64,000 nt of DNA from Micromonospora sp. HM5-17 (GTDB taxonomy: Bacteria > Actinomycetota > Actinomycetes > Mycobacteriales > Micromonosporaceae): positions 434,001 through 498,000 of the forward strand of contig NZ_RJWA01000001.1 of the NCBI RefSeq assembly GCF_003762835.1, written 5' to 3'. Shown piece after piece: positions 36,231-44,870 of this stretch. Made by a program: the position numbers and the translations under genes. The first letter of the stretch is position 1. Every line of letters starts with the position of its first letter. The notes under the pieces are model-generated. The model saw nothing but the letters and a program-made list of their open reading frames with translations. It did no database searches and was not told the DNA's origin.

Positions 36231-36271
36231 CCGGCGGGCACCCCGAGCCGAGGGCTCGCGGGGCCCGCCGG
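36231..36271 (+). terminator. Hairpin after clpB
   Basis: Stem of 8 + 4 + 5 bp with small internal loops (outer arms CCGGCGGG and CCCGCCGG region), beginning 8 nt past the stop. Confidence 0.65.
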
Positions 36272-36362
36272 TGACCGGTAGCGCATCGTTCAGCTGACCG
36301 ATACGGTGGGGTTCTGATCTGGACCGTCCGATCAGCGGAGCCCGATCCGGGGAAGGAGAGTC

Positions 36363-37148
36363 GTGTCGGTACCCGCGCAACCGGCGGCGCCAGCCGCCCG
36401 GCCCCGCCCGGCCATCGTCACGGTCGCCGGCTACCTGCTGTTTCTCGCGGCATTGATGTTCGTCGTCCAGGCGGTTGCCGGGCTGGCCACCATCGGAGCC
36501 GTCTCCGACGCGCTCAAGGACGTGTACGCCGGCACCGACGTCGAGGGAGCCGAGACGGTCGCCGTTGCCGTCCTGGTGGCGACTGCGGTGGTGTACCTCC
36601 TGATCGCCGCTGGTCTGGTGGTGCTGGGCCTGCTCAACAACCGCGGCAACAACGTCTCGCGGATCATCACCTGGGTGGTCGGCGGTCTCGGCGTCTGCTG
36701 TGCCGGCCTCGGCCTCGGTGGCAGCGCCTTCAGCGGCATGGGCGCCGGCGCCCCGTCCGGCGGCGCCAACATCCCGGACCCGCAGGAGGTCCAGCGGAGG
36801 GTCGAGGCCGCCGTGCCGTCGTGGACCGAGCCGGTCAACCTGGTGAGTGCGATCGTGGCGCTGCTGGCGCTGCTGGCCGTGGTCGTGCTGCTCGTCCTCC
36901 CCGCCTCCAACGCGTACTTCCGGCCTCGGCAGGCGGCCTGGGAGCCGCCGGTGCCCGGCACGCCGTACCCGGGGCAGCCGTACCCGGGCGGTGAGCCGGC
37001 GTACCCGCCGTATCCGAGCACGCCGCAGGCCGGTCAGCCCGGCCAGCCGTGGCAGCCGGGTCAGGGTCAGCCCGGCCAGCCGCCGCAGCCCGGTCAGCCC
37101 GGTCCTGGTCAGCCCGGTCAGCCGCCGTACCAGCCGCCGTCGAGCTGA
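36363..37148 (+). CDS. Four-helix membrane protein with Gln/Pro/Gly repeat tail
   Basis: 261 aa; GTG 36363 with AAGGAG upstream. Hydrophobic segments at about 20-43, 63-88, 98-118 and 158-182. The tail (about 195-261) is made of Q-P-G-Q-P, P-Y-P-G and P-P-Q-P repeats. The shape is common in actinobacterial membrane proteins of unknown function; the tail, probably cytoplasmic, may serve as a docking or phase-separating segment. No enzyme motif. The SDR gene follows after 64 nt. Confidence 0.8.
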   Translation: MSVPAQPAAPAARPRPAIVTVAGYLLFLAALMFVVQAVAGLATIGAVSDALKDVYAGTDVEGAETVAVAVLVATAVVYLLIAAGLVVLGLLNNRGNNVSRIITWVVGGLGVCCAGLGLGGSAFSGMGAGAPSGGANIPDPQEVQRRVEAAVPSWTEPVNLVSAIVALLALLAVVVLLVLPASNAYFRPRQAAWEPPVPGTPYPGQPYPGGEPAYPPYPSTPQAGQPGQPWQPGQGQPGQPPQPGQPGPGQPGQPPYQPPSS

Positions 37149-37212
37149 GCGCTCCGCCCGGGGCCCCGGGCGGGCCGCGGCACCCGTACCGCCGCCGATC
37201 GAGGAATCGTCC

Positions 37213-38073
37213 GTGGTCGCAGCCTCCTCCCCTCGTGGACGTCCCTCCGCCGGCCGACCGCCGGCGGGCCCGGATCGGGGCCGGCCGCCCCGGGCGCTGG
37301 TCACCGGCGCCACCGCCGGGATCGGGGCCGCCTTCGCGCGACGGCTCGCCGCCGAGGGCCACGACCTGGTGCTGGTCGCGCGGGACGGGCAGCGGCTCGC
37401 CGACCTCGCGGCCGAGCTGACCGGCCGCCACGGCGGCCGGGTCGAGGTGCTGGTCGCGGACCTGAGCACCGACGAGGGTTGCGGCACCGTCGAGGAACGG
37501 CTCCGAGATCCGGTCGAGCCGGTCGACCTGCTCGTCAACAACGCCGGGATCAGCCTCAACCGGTCGTTCCTCCGCTCGACGGTCGCCGACGAGACCCGGC
37601 TGCTCCGGCTGAACGTGCACGCGGTCCTACGGCTGACCCTCGCCGCGCTGCCCGGGATGACCGAACGCGGCCACGGCGCAGTGATAAATGTCTCTTCCGT
37701 CGCCGGCTTCGGACCGGTGATGCCGGGCTCGACGTACTCGGCGAGCAAGGCCTGGGTGACGAACTTCAGCCAGTCGGTGGCGCAGTCGGTGCGCCGGTAC
37801 GGCGTACGGGTGATGGCGCTCTGCCCCGGCTACACCCGGACGGAGTTTCACGAGCGGGCCGGCATCGACATGTCGAGGACGCCGTCCTGGGTCTGGCTGC
37901 GGGCCGACGACGTGGTTCGGGACGCCCTCCGTGACCTGCGGCGGGGCCGAATGGTGAGCGTGCCGGACTGGCGCTACAAGGTGGCCGTCCTCGTGCTGCG
38001 GCACGCCCCGTCCCGGCTGTGGCGCGCGCTGGCCCGGGACAGCCGGGGGCGGATCGGCCGCACGGAGGGCTGA
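37213..38073 (+). CDS. Short-chain dehydrogenase/reductase
   Basis: About 286 aa from GTG 37213 with GAGGA 7 nt upstream. After a Pro/Arg-rich lead of ~25 residues comes a classical SDR Rossmann domain: TGATAGIG cofactor motif, LVADLSTDEG, NNAGIS, INVSSVAGFGP (catalytic Ser) and YSASKAW (catalytic Tyr and Lys), then CPGYTRTEFHERAG. Basic residues after the second strand (ARDGQR) fit NADP(H) preference. The C-terminal KVAVLVLRHAPSRLWRAL resembles the membrane-associated SDRs of lipid metabolism. Substrate unknown. Confidence 0.93.
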   Translation: MVAASSPRGRPSAGRPPAGPDRGRPPRALVTGATAGIGAAFARRLAAEGHDLVLVARDGQRLADLAAELTGRHGGRVEVLVADLSTDEGCGTVEERLRDPVEPVDLLVNNAGISLNRSFLRSTVADETRLLRLNVHAVLRLTLAALPGMTERGHGAVINVSSVAGFGPVMPGSTYSASKAWVTNFSQSVAQSVRRYGVRVMALCPGYTRTEFHERAGIDMSRTPSWVWLRADDVVRDALRDLRRGRMVSVPDWRYKVAVLVLRHAPSRLWRALARDSRGRIGRTEG

Positions 38074-38257
38074 GCCGGCGACGGGCTGAGCCGGCGACGC
38101 GGGCACGGTGATGTCGGGCGGGCTGACCGACAGCGACCCGGAAGCGGGCAAGATTCAGTGCGGAGAGTAGCGGATTCTCGGCCTCTCCGACCACCTGTTC
38201 TCGCCGTACGACCGGCCCCCGCGCTGGGTCGGCCGTTCGGCTCCCACCTGGGCGCAG

Positions 38258-38263
38258 TACCCT
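38258..38263 (+). promoter_or_regulatory. Candidate -10 for leaderless pyrE
   Basis: TACCCT ends 8 nt before the pyrE ATG at 38272; no Shine-Dalgarno lies between. Confidence 0.35.
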
Positions 38264-38271
38264 TACCGGCC

Positions 38272-38811
38272 ATGGGGGACCACGACGACCTGCGTAAATT
38301 CATCACTGACCTCGCCGTCGTCCATGGACGCGTGGTGCTGTCCTCGGGTCGCGAGGCGGACTGGTACGTCGACTTGCGGCGCGTGACGCTCCATCACGCG
38401 GCGGCACCGTTGGTCGGTCGGATCATGCTCGACCTCACCGCGGACTGGGACTTCGACGCGGTCGGCGGCCTGACGTTGGGCGCGGACCCGGTCGCCCTCT
38501 CGATGCTGTACGCCGCCGCGGCGCGGCAGCGTCGGCTGGACGCGTTCGTGGTGCGCAAGGCCGAGAAGACGCATGGTCTGCAGCGCCGGATCGAGGGGCC
38601 GGACGTCAGGGGTCGTCGGGTGGTGGCTGTGGAGGACACCTCTACCACGGGCAGTAGCGTGCTGACTGCGGTGGAGGCATTGCAGGAGGCCGGGGCAGTG
38701 GTCGTGGGCGTTGCGGTTATTGTTGATCGAGGTGCGGGCGACGCCGTACGAGCCGCCGGATTGCCATACCGGGCAGCCTATACGTTGGCTGACCTCGGCC
38801 TTGTGGCCTAA
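38272..38811 (+). CDS. pyrE: Orotate phosphoribosyltransferase
   Basis: 179 aa, starting MGDHDDLRKFITDLAVVHG; the frame is open further upstream but this start gives the normal family length. It joins orotate to PRPP to give OMP in pyrimidine synthesis. Motifs: F-x-L-S-S-G-R-E-A-D-W-Y-V-D-L-R region, LGADPVA, FVVRKAEKTHGLQ (the K-x-x-K-x-H-G loop) and the PRPP signature VVAVEDTSTTGSS. No other pyr gene is adjacent. The spacing to the fba and DedA genes recalls other actinobacteria. Confidence 0.96.
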   Translation: MGDHDDLRKFITDLAVVHGRVVLSSGREADWYVDLRRVTLHHAAAPLVGRIMLDLTADWDFDAVGGLTLGADPVALSMLYAAAARQRRLDAFVVRKAEKTHGLQRRIEGPDVRGRRVVAVEDTSTTGSSVLTAVEALQEAGAVVVGVAVIVDRGAGDAVRAAGLPYRAAYTLADLGLVA

Positions 38812-38868
38812 AAGTTTGCCGATTCGGATCTGCTGATATGCAGGCGGGTCGATGCTGCTGGTGGAAGG

Positions 38869-39246
38869 ATGGAATACGTGGGAACTGCGTTGGCCGAAAT
38901 GACTATGCCTCAGATCTCGCCGCTAGCCGGCGAGCCGATCGAGCGCGCCGACGCCGAGCGGCTCGCGGGGGTTCTCAAGGCCCTCGCCGACCCCGCCCGG
39001 CTGCGGCTGCTCAGCCTGATCCAGTCGGCGCCGGAGGGTGAAGCGTGCGTGTGTGACCTCACCGCGCCGCTCGGCCTCTCCCAGCCGACGGTGAGCCACC
39101 ACCTCCGCATCCTCACCGAGGCCGGCTTGCTGGAGCGGGAGAAGCGGGGCGTGTGGGCGTACTACCGCCTGGTGCCGACCGCGATCGCGACGATCGCCGA
39201 CCTGCTGACCCCGCCGCGCAAGCGGGCCACCAAGAAGGCCCGCTGA
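38869..39246 (+). CDS. ArsR/SmtB-family regulator with Cys pair
   Basis: 125 aa from ATG 38869; GTG 38878 is an alternative with GGAAGG better spaced. Winged-helix ArsR domain: VLKALADPARLRLLSLI, then C60-V-C62-D-L, LGLSQPTVSHHLRILTEAGLLEREKRG and WAYYRLVP. C-x-C-D-L on helix 3 is the metalloid/soft-metal site of ArsR/CadC-type sensors, so it may bind As(III), Cd or similar. No efflux gene is next to it, so the target is not visible. The C-terminal tail is Lys/Arg-rich (RKRATKKAR). Confidence 0.9.
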   Translation: MEYVGTALAEMTMPQISPLAGEPIERADAERLAGVLKALADPARLRLLSLIQSAPEGEACVCDLTAPLGLSQPTVSHHLRILTEAGLLEREKRGVWAYYRLVPTAIATIADLLTPPRKRATKKAR

Positions 39247-39624
39247 GCCAGGGTCTGGTCCGTCTGGCGGCCGCCCTTGCCGGGACGGCGCCAGACGGCC
39301 CGACCGTTGGCGACGCGGCGGGGCCTGCCGCGGGCGGCGTCGCGGCCTGCCCCCGCGGCGACCCGCGCGCACGGTTCGGTTACGCCGGGCGGGACGTCGC
39401 CGGGCCGGTCCGGTGGCGTGGCGGGGAGGCGGGCTCTCGTCCCGTCGCCGAACGGGTGACCGCGGCACCTGGCCGGACCGGCTCGACCCGTACCCCGTCG
39501 GGCGGGTGCGGATTCCGGACGGTACGGGGTTCGGGGCGGGTACCCCGCCCCATGTCGTGCTGTCCTCGTACGGCTCACCGGCGGCTGTCGCGCCTGTCGT
39601 GGGCGAACCCGCGGGCGGCATCGC
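39247..39624. other. Gene-free stretch downstream of arsR-like gene
   Basis: About 380 nt of GC-rich DNA with no start signals or recognisable protein on either strand, ending in a strong hairpin. Confidence 0.5.
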
Positions 39625-39684
39625 GATCGTCAGGCGCTCACCGGCGACGTCCGGGCGAACCTCGCCGGTGAGCGCCTGACGGTC
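39625..39684. terminator. Very long bidirectional hairpin
   Basis: Perfect 20-bp arms (39628-39647 and 39662-39681), extended to 23 bp with one G-T pair, and a 14-nt loop. It lies 18 nt beyond the minus-strand DedA stop and also faces the arsR-like gene. Confidence 0.75.
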
Positions 39685-39701
39685 ATCAGGGGTGTCGGCG
39701 T

Positions 39702-40415
39702 TCAGTAGTGGTGCCGGTGCTGCTGGACCTCCTGGGCGGCGTGCTCCAGGGCGGTCGCCGTCTCCGGCGTCGTGCCCCGCTTGGCGGCGCTCCGGTTCCG
39801 AAGCAGCTCGATGACGATCGGGATCACCGAGAGCGCGACGATGCCGACCAGGATCAGCTCGATGTGGTCCTTCACGATGGGGATCTGGCCGAGGAAGTAG
39901 CCGAGCACGGTGACCCCGGTGCCCCAGAGGAATCCGCCGATGATGTTGTAGACCACGAAGGTGCGGTAGCGCATGGCGCTGACCCCGGCGACGATCGGGG
40001 TGAAGGTACGAACGATCGGCACGAACCGCGCCAGGACCACCGACCGGGCGCCGTACTTCTCGAAGAACTCGTGCGCCTTGACCAGGTTCTCCTGCTTGAA
40101 CAGCCGGGAGTTCGGGCGGCGGAACAGTGCCGGGCCGACCTTCTTACCGAACGCGTACCCGACCTGGTCACCGGCGATCGCCGCGATCGTGACCAGCAGG
40201 CAGACCAGCCAGAGCGGATAGGTGATGTACTCCCCGTCGGCGGTGAGCAGGCCGGCGGTGAAGAGCAGCGAGTCGCCGGGAAGAAAGAAGCCGATCAGTA
40301 GGCCCGACTCGGCGAAGACGATGGCGAGGATGCCGAGCAGTCCGAACGTGGAGATCAGCCATTCCGGATCCAGGAAGTCCGGCCCCAGGGCCAGCGTGGT
40401 GGTGGGCGTCGGCAC
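39702..40415 (-). CDS. DedA-family membrane protein
   Basis: 237 aa with about five to six hydrophobic segments. DedA/VTT signatures: FAESGLLIGFFLPGDSLLF, AAIAGDQVGYAFGKKVGPALF, and FEKYGARSVVLARFVPIVRTFTPIVAG with the essential F/Y-x-x-x-G...R and R-T motifs, then YNIIGGFLWGTGVTVLGYFLG. DedA proteins act in lipid scrambling and envelope homeostasis; some recycle undecaprenyl phosphate. The cytoplasmic tail is Gln/His-rich (EVQQHRHHY). Confidence 0.93.
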   Translation of the reverse strand: MPTPTTTLALGPDFLDPEWLISTFGLLGILAIVFAESGLLIGFFLPGDSLLFTAGLLTADGEYITYPLWLVCLLVTIAAIAGDQVGYAFGKKVGPALFRRPNSRLFKQENLVKAHEFFEKYGARSVVLARFVPIVRTFTPIVAGVSAMRYRTFVVYNIIGGFLWGTGVTVLGYFLGQIPIVKDHIELILVGIVALSVIPIVIELLRNRSAAKRGTTPETATALEHAAQEVQQHRHHY

Positions 40416-40619
40416 GAGGAGACCTCCGGAAGGTGTCTGCGGGGCGTGACGAGGGGTCCGCGATTGTGACGGCGGCTACCCCCAGCAGTCTAGGCGGAGC
40501 CGATATGGCGCCGCCGAGCGATGCCAGGGGGCCGGCCGACGCGGGATCGGGGCCTCGGATGGGTCGTGGACGATGGTCCCTGCCGTCGGTGCGGTTACGG
40601 GTCGGGCTGGGGACGCCGG

Positions 40620-43196
40620 TCACAGGCGGGGGTCGACCGGTTCCGACTCGCTGGCGAGGATGGCGAAGACCAACTCGTGCCGACGCCACAGCGGGGCGCC
40701 CTCGGCCAGCAGCTCCAACGCCGCGAGGCCGAGCCCGTGCTCGCGCAGGGCGAGGCTCCGCTTCCGCCCGAGCGAACGCTGCCGTAGCGCGGCGAGGCGC
40801 TCCGGTTCGGCGTACTCCGGGCCGTAGATGATCCGCAGGTAGTCCCGGCCGCGGCACTTGATGCCCGGCTGTAGCAGACGTCCCCGTCGGTCCCGGGCGG
40901 CCAGCCCGGCGTACGGCTTGACCACCATCCCCTCGCCGCCCGCCGCGGTCAGCTCCAGCCACCAGTCCGTCGCCTCGGCCACGGCCGCCTCGTCGGCGAG
41001 GTCGACGACCCGGCGTCGGGTCGGGGTGAAGAACTCGGGGTCGGCGTCGTGCAGCCGGTCGGCGAGCGCCAGGTGCCACCCGTGGTCGCGATCGCCGTGC
41101 GACCGTCCCTCGCTGGCGAGCACCGCGAAGGGTGCGAGGGTCACCCCGGCGAGCCCGTCGGTCGGCCGGACGTACGCCCGGTAGGCGGCGGTGTAGCGGG
41201 CCAGGTCGGCCGCGCGTCGGGCCATCCGGTCCCGGAGTTCGGCGACCGGCAGGCCGCGGCCGGCCGCCCGGTCCAGCGTCTCCAGGACGGCTGGCAGCGC
41301 GGCCCGGCCCGCCGCCCCGACGGCGGCGTACTGCTCCCGGATCAGGCCGTCCGCCTTCGCCGACCAGGGCAGCAGTTCGCAGTCGAGCAGCAGCCAGTCG
41401 GTTTTCAGCTCGGCCCAGAGCCCGGCGGCGGTGACGGCGGCGCGTACCCGCTCCAGCAGCGCCCGGTCGAGTGGGTCCCCGAAGAACGGCCGTCCGGTCC
41501 GGGTGTAGACCACCCCGGCCCCGGGGCCGAAGCGGGTCGGGCCGGAGGTCCGCGTGCCGTCCTCGCGACAGACCAGCACCACGGCCCGGGAGCCCATGTG
41601 CTTCTCCTCGCAGACGACCCGGTCCACCCCGGCGGCCCGGTAGTCGGCGAACGCCTGCGCGGGGTGCTCCAGGAAGCCGTCGAGCGGGGAGGTCGAGCAG
41701 GGCGCCATCGTCGGCGGCAGCCAGGGCAACCAGCGCGGGTCGACCGCGAAGCGGCTCATCACCTCCAGCGCGGCCGCGGCGTTCTCGGCCGAGACGGTGA
41801 CGCTGCCGAAGCCGTAGTCGATGTGCCGGCGCCCGGTGACGTCGCGTAGGTCGAGGCCGAGGTCGTCCGCGGCCCGCTCCTCGGGACCGCCGCTCGTCCC
41901 CGGCGCGACGGTTCCGGCGTGCAGCGGCCGGACCGGGGGGTAGTACTCCTTCGCCGCGGCGACCGAGACCAGTTCCCGAGACGGGTAGCGGAGCGCCGTC
42001 AGCGCCCCGCCGAAGACACAGCCGGTGTCGATGCAGATGGTGTTGTTGATCCACTCGGGTGTCGGCGTCGGGGTGTGGCCGTAGACAACGGTCGCCGCGC
42101 CCCGGTAGTCGCGGGCCCACGGGTAGCGGACCGGAAGGCCGTACTCGTCCGTCTCGCCGGTGGTCTCGCCGAAGAGCGCGAAGGCGCGGACCCGGCCGGA
42201 GGCGCGGCCCTGGTACTCCTCCTTCAGCCCGGCGTGTGCGACCACGAGTCGGCCCCCATCCAGGACATAGTGGCTGACCAGGCCGTCGAGGAACGCCGAC
42301 ACCTGGGCGACGAACACCTCGTCCTCGCCGTCGAGCTGCGCCAGCGTCTCGGCCAGGCCGTGCGAGACCGTGACGTTGCGGCCCCGCAGCTTACGGAGCA
42401 GCTTCTGCTCGTGGTTGCCGGGGACGCAGAGCGCGGTGCCGGCGGCGACCATCCCCATCACCAGCCGGAGCACGCCGGGCGAGTCCGGTCCCCGGTCCAC
42501 CAGGTCGCCGAGGAAGATGGCGGTCCGGCCCTCCGGGTGGGTGGCGTTCACCGGGCGGCCGTCGGCGTCCCGGTGCAGGGTCCAGCCGAGCCGCTCGAGG
42601 AGCGTCTCCAACTCGGCCCGGCAGCCGTGGACGTCGCCGATGATGTCGAACGGCCCGGTCAGCTCCTTCCGGTCGTTGAAGAGCTTCTCGTAGCGGATCT
42701 CGGCGTTCTCGATCTCCTCGACGCCGCGGAGCACGTGCACCTTGCGGAACCCCTCGCGCTCCAGCCGTCCGAGACTGCGCCGGAGGTCGCGCTGCATCCG
42801 GGTGAGCACCTGGCGCCCGAAGGCGCGGTCCGGCCGGGCCTGCGTCCGCTCCCAGCAGAGCGGTTCGGGTACGTCGAGGACGATCGCCACCGGGAGTACG
42901 TCGTGCTCGCGGGCGACCGCGACCAGCCCCGCCCGGGCGTGCTGCTGGAGGTTCGTCGCGTCGACCACCGTCAGCCGACCCGCCCGCAGCCGCTTCCCGG
43001 CGACGTAGTGCAGCACGTCGAAGGCGTCCGACGAGGCTGACTGGTCGTTCTCGTCGTCGGCGACCATCGCCCGGAACGCGTCGGAGGAAAGGATCTGGGT
43101 CGGCGCGAAGTGACGGCGGGCGAAGGTCGACTTGCCCGAGCCGGAGATGCCGACCAGGACCACCAGGGCCAGCTCGGGGATGTCCAGCGTGGTCAC
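40620..43196 (-). CDS. pnkp: RNA repair enzyme Pnkp (kinase-phosphatase-ligase)
   Basis: 858 aa. The GTG at 43196 overlaps the hen1 stop (GTGA), so the two are coupled. Three modules: 5'-OH polynucleotide kinase (about 1-170) with P-loop GISGSGKST (16-24); metallophosphatase (about 180-420) with DIIGDVHGC, GDLVDRGPDS, GNHE and VVAHAGL; and adenylyltransferase/ligase (about 475-858) with nucleophile K532 in EEKHMGSRAV and GEGMVVKPY. This order and length match Clostridium thermocellum Pnkp. Pnkp heals both ends of broken tRNA and ligates them, needing Hen1 for full ligase activity. All catalytic motifs look intact. Confidence 0.97.
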   Translation of the reverse strand: MTTLDIPELALVVLVGISGSGKSTFARRHFAPTQILSSDAFRAMVADDENDQSASSDAFDVLHYVAGKRLRAGRLTVVDATNLQQHARAGLVAVAREHDVLPVAIVLDVPEPLCWERTQARPDRAFGRQVLTRMQRDLRRSLGRLEREGFRKVHVLRGVEEIENAEIRYEKLFNDRKELTGPFDIIGDVHGCRAELETLLERLGWTLHRDADGRPVNATHPEGRTAIFLGDLVDRGPDSPGVLRLVMGMVAAGTALCVPGNHEQKLLRKLRGRNVTVSHGLAETLAQLDGEDEVFVAQVSAFLDGLVSHYVLDGGRLVVAHAGLKEEYQGRASGRVRAFALFGETTGETDEYGLPVRYPWARDYRGAATVVYGHTPTPTPEWINNTICIDTGCVFGGALTALRYPSRELVSVAAAKEYYPPVRPLHAGTVAPGTSGGPEERAADDLGLDLRDVTGRRHIDYGFGSVTVSAENAAAALEVMSRFAVDPRWLPWLPPTMAPCSTSPLDGFLEHPAQAFADYRAAGVDRVVCEEKHMGSRAVVLVCREDGTRTSGPTRFGPGAGVVYTRTGRPFFGDPLDRALLERVRAAVTAAGLWAELKTDWLLLDCELLPWSAKADGLIREQYAAVGAAGRAALPAVLETLDRAAGRGLPVAELRDRMARRAADLARYTAAYRAYVRPTDGLAGVTLAPFAVLASEGRSHGDRDHGWHLALADRLHDADPEFFTPTRRRVVDLADEAAVAEATDWWLELTAAGGEGMVVKPYAGLAARDRRGRLLQPGIKCRGRDYLRIIYGPEYAEPERLAALRQRSLGRKRSLALREHGLGLAALELLAEGAPLWRRHELVFAILASESEPVDPRL

Positions 43197-44773
43197 GGGG
43201 CCTCCTTCGGGGCGGTGGTCGTGGCCCGGTCGACGGTCGGGGATGCGTCGGTGGCCGGTGGGGCGGTGGTGGGCGGTCCGGCGGTCGGCCGTCCGGTGCC
43301 GGTCGCCGGTTCGGCGTCGCCCGAGCCGGTCGGCGGGGTGGTCCGGGTGAAGACGGCGAGTTGGGTGGGGGCGCCGACCTCGGGGTCCTCGTCACCGACG
43401 CCGCTGATCGAGACCGTGTAGCCGTACGTCTTGCCGACCCGGGCCGCCCAGTCGGCGAACTCCGCACGGCTCCACTCGAAGCGGTGGTCGGTGTGCCGCA
43501 GGGCGCCGGCGGCGAGCCCGGCGTAGCGCACGTTGTACTCGACGTTCGGGGTGGTGACCACGACCGTCCCCGGTTGTGCGTGCCCGAACACCGCGGCCTC
43601 CAGCGCGGGCAGTCGGGGCGGGTCGAGGTGCTCGACCACCTCCATCAGCACGGCGGCGTCGAAGCCCCGGAGCCGGTCGTCACGGTAGGTCAGCGCCGAC
43701 TGCCAGAGTTTGATCCGGTCGCGCTGCCGGGGCGGCAGCCGGTCCAGGCGCAAACGTCGCTCGGCCAGCGTCAGCGCCCGGGACGAGACGTCGGTACCGA
43801 CGATCTCGGTGTAGCGGCGATCCTTGATCAGCTCAGCCAGGAGCGCCCCGTCGCCGCAGCCGAGGTCCAGCACCCGGGTCGCGCCGGAGGAGCGCAACGC
43901 CGCGACGACGGCCGCCCGGCGTTGCGCCGCGAGCGGCTTCCGGTCGACCGTGGCGGGGAGCTGCGCCTCCTCGTCGGTACCGGGTTCGGCGACCTCGACG
44001 ATGGTGTCGGGATCACCCGGGTCGTCCGCCAGCCGGAGTTCGGCGAGCCGGATGAGCGCGGTCTCGGCCAGCGCCCGCCGGTGGGCCAGGTATCGCCGGG
44101 TGATCAGGCCCCGTTCGGGATGCCGGGCCAGCCAGCCCTCGCCGGCCCGGAGCAGCTTGTCGATCTCGTCGGGCGCCACCCAGTAGTGCTTGGCGTCGTC
44201 GAGCACGGGCATCAGGACGTAGAGGTGGTTGAGGGCGTCGGCGAGTCGGAGCGTGCCGGTCAGCGTCAGGTCGACGTACCGGCTGTCGCCCCAGTCGGGA
44301 AACGCCGGGTCGAGCGGGACCGGAACCGCCTGCACCGTCCAGCCCAGAGGCGCGAAGAGGCGACCGGCCAGCTCCGCCCCGCCGCGGCAGCGCAGCGCCG
44401 GCACCCGCAGCTCCAGCGGGATCGGGGTCGCGGCCAGTTCCGGCCGGTCCTTCGAGACCCCGCGCAGCGCCGATCGGAAGACCGTACCGAGCGCCGAGGC
44501 GAGCAGGCTGGAGGCCGCGTACGGGCGGTCGTTGACGTACTGGCCGAGGGTGAAGTCCTCGGGTGTGCCGCCCCCGCCCCGGCTGCCGCCGACGGCCGGT
44601 GGATCCATGTCGAGCACCAGCGCCGCGGTGCACCGTTCTGTGGTGGCCTCCGGGTACAGCACGTACGCCGTACCGGTGGGCACCCGGAACGACTGAACCC
44701 GGTCCGGATGCTTGACGAGGAGGTAACCCAGGTCGGTGGCGGGCCGGTGGGTGGTGGTCACGGTGATGAGCAC
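43193..44773 (-). CDS. hen1: 3'-terminal RNA ribose 2'-O-methyltransferase Hen1
   Basis: 526 aa from GTG 44773 (VLITVTTTHRPATDLGYLL); upstream codons read through hairpins. An N-terminal half (about 1-245) is the Pnkp-ligase-activating domain. The methyltransferase half (about 285-480) has SAM motif VLDLGCGDG (301-309), metal site MEVVEHLDPPR, TTPNVEYNVRY and HRFEWSRAEF. A Thr/Pro/Ala-rich tail (about 485-526) is not part of the catalytic fold. Hen1 methylates the 2'-OH at the repair junction before ligation, so the mended RNA resists the same ribotoxin. It is the first gene of a two-gene cassette. Confidence 0.96.
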   Translation of the reverse strand: MLITVTTTHRPATDLGYLLVKHPDRVQSFRVPTGTAYVLYPEATTERCTAALVLDMDPPAVGGSRGGGGTPEDFTLGQYVNDRPYAASSLLASALGTVFRSALRGVSKDRPELAATPIPLELRVPALRCRGGAELAGRLFAPLGWTVQAVPVPLDPAFPDWGDSRYVDLTLTGTLRLADALNHLYVLMPVLDDAKHYWVAPDEIDKLLRAGEGWLARHPERGLITRRYLAHRRALAETALIRLAELRLADDPGDPDTIVEVAEPGTDEEAQLPATVDRKPLAAQRRAAVVAALRSSGATRVLDLGCGDGALLAELIKDRRYTEIVGTDVSSRALTLAERRLRLDRLPPRQRDRIKLWQSALTYRDDRLRGFDAAVLMEVVEHLDPPRLPALEAAVFGHAQPGTVVVTTPNVEYNVRYAGLAAGALRHTDHRFEWSRAEFADWAARVGKTYGYTVSISGVGDEDPEVGAPTQLAVFTRTTPPTGSGDAEPATGTGRPTAGPPTTAPPATDASPTVDRATTTAPKEAP

Positions 44774-44798
44774 GTGACCATGCTGACAGCCGGGCCCC

Positions 44799-44826
44799 GT
44801 TATCGCCGCCCCGATTTCCGGGGCGG
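44799..44826 (-). promoter_or_regulatory. Hairpin in the hen1 leader
   Basis: CCGCCCCG (44806-44813) pairs with CGGGGCGG (44819-44826) over a 5-nt loop, with GTTA/TAAC flanks that extend it. It ends about 25 nt before the hen1 GTG and could affect translation or transcript ends. Confidence 0.45.
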
Positions 44827-44830
44827 TAAC

Positions 44831-44870
44831 GGCGGCACCCTGGCCGGCGGCACCCCAGACGACGGCACCC
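44831..44870 (-). repeat. Three direct repeats at 15-bp period before hen1
   Basis: GGCGGCACCC at 44831 and 44846, and GACGGCACCC at 44861: exact 15-bp spacing. The third copy opens the left arm of the adjacent 16-bp hairpin. Confidence 0.75.

Noticed and set aside
33761-36286. A very long open frame on the strand opposite clpB
   Set aside because: It is the mirror of clpB codons in GC-rich DNA: Leu/Val/Arg/Asp-biased, no start signal, no domain. Similar long mirrors opposite the acyl-CoA dehydrogenase (4557-6494), the thioredoxin-NHL gene (8594-10531), GTPase genes (20325-22853) and pnkp were rejected for the same reason.
36363-37148. Gln/Pro/Gly-rich tail as a frameshift artefact
   Set aside because: The frame is continuous from a good start through four membrane helices, and such tails are common in actinobacterial membrane proteins.
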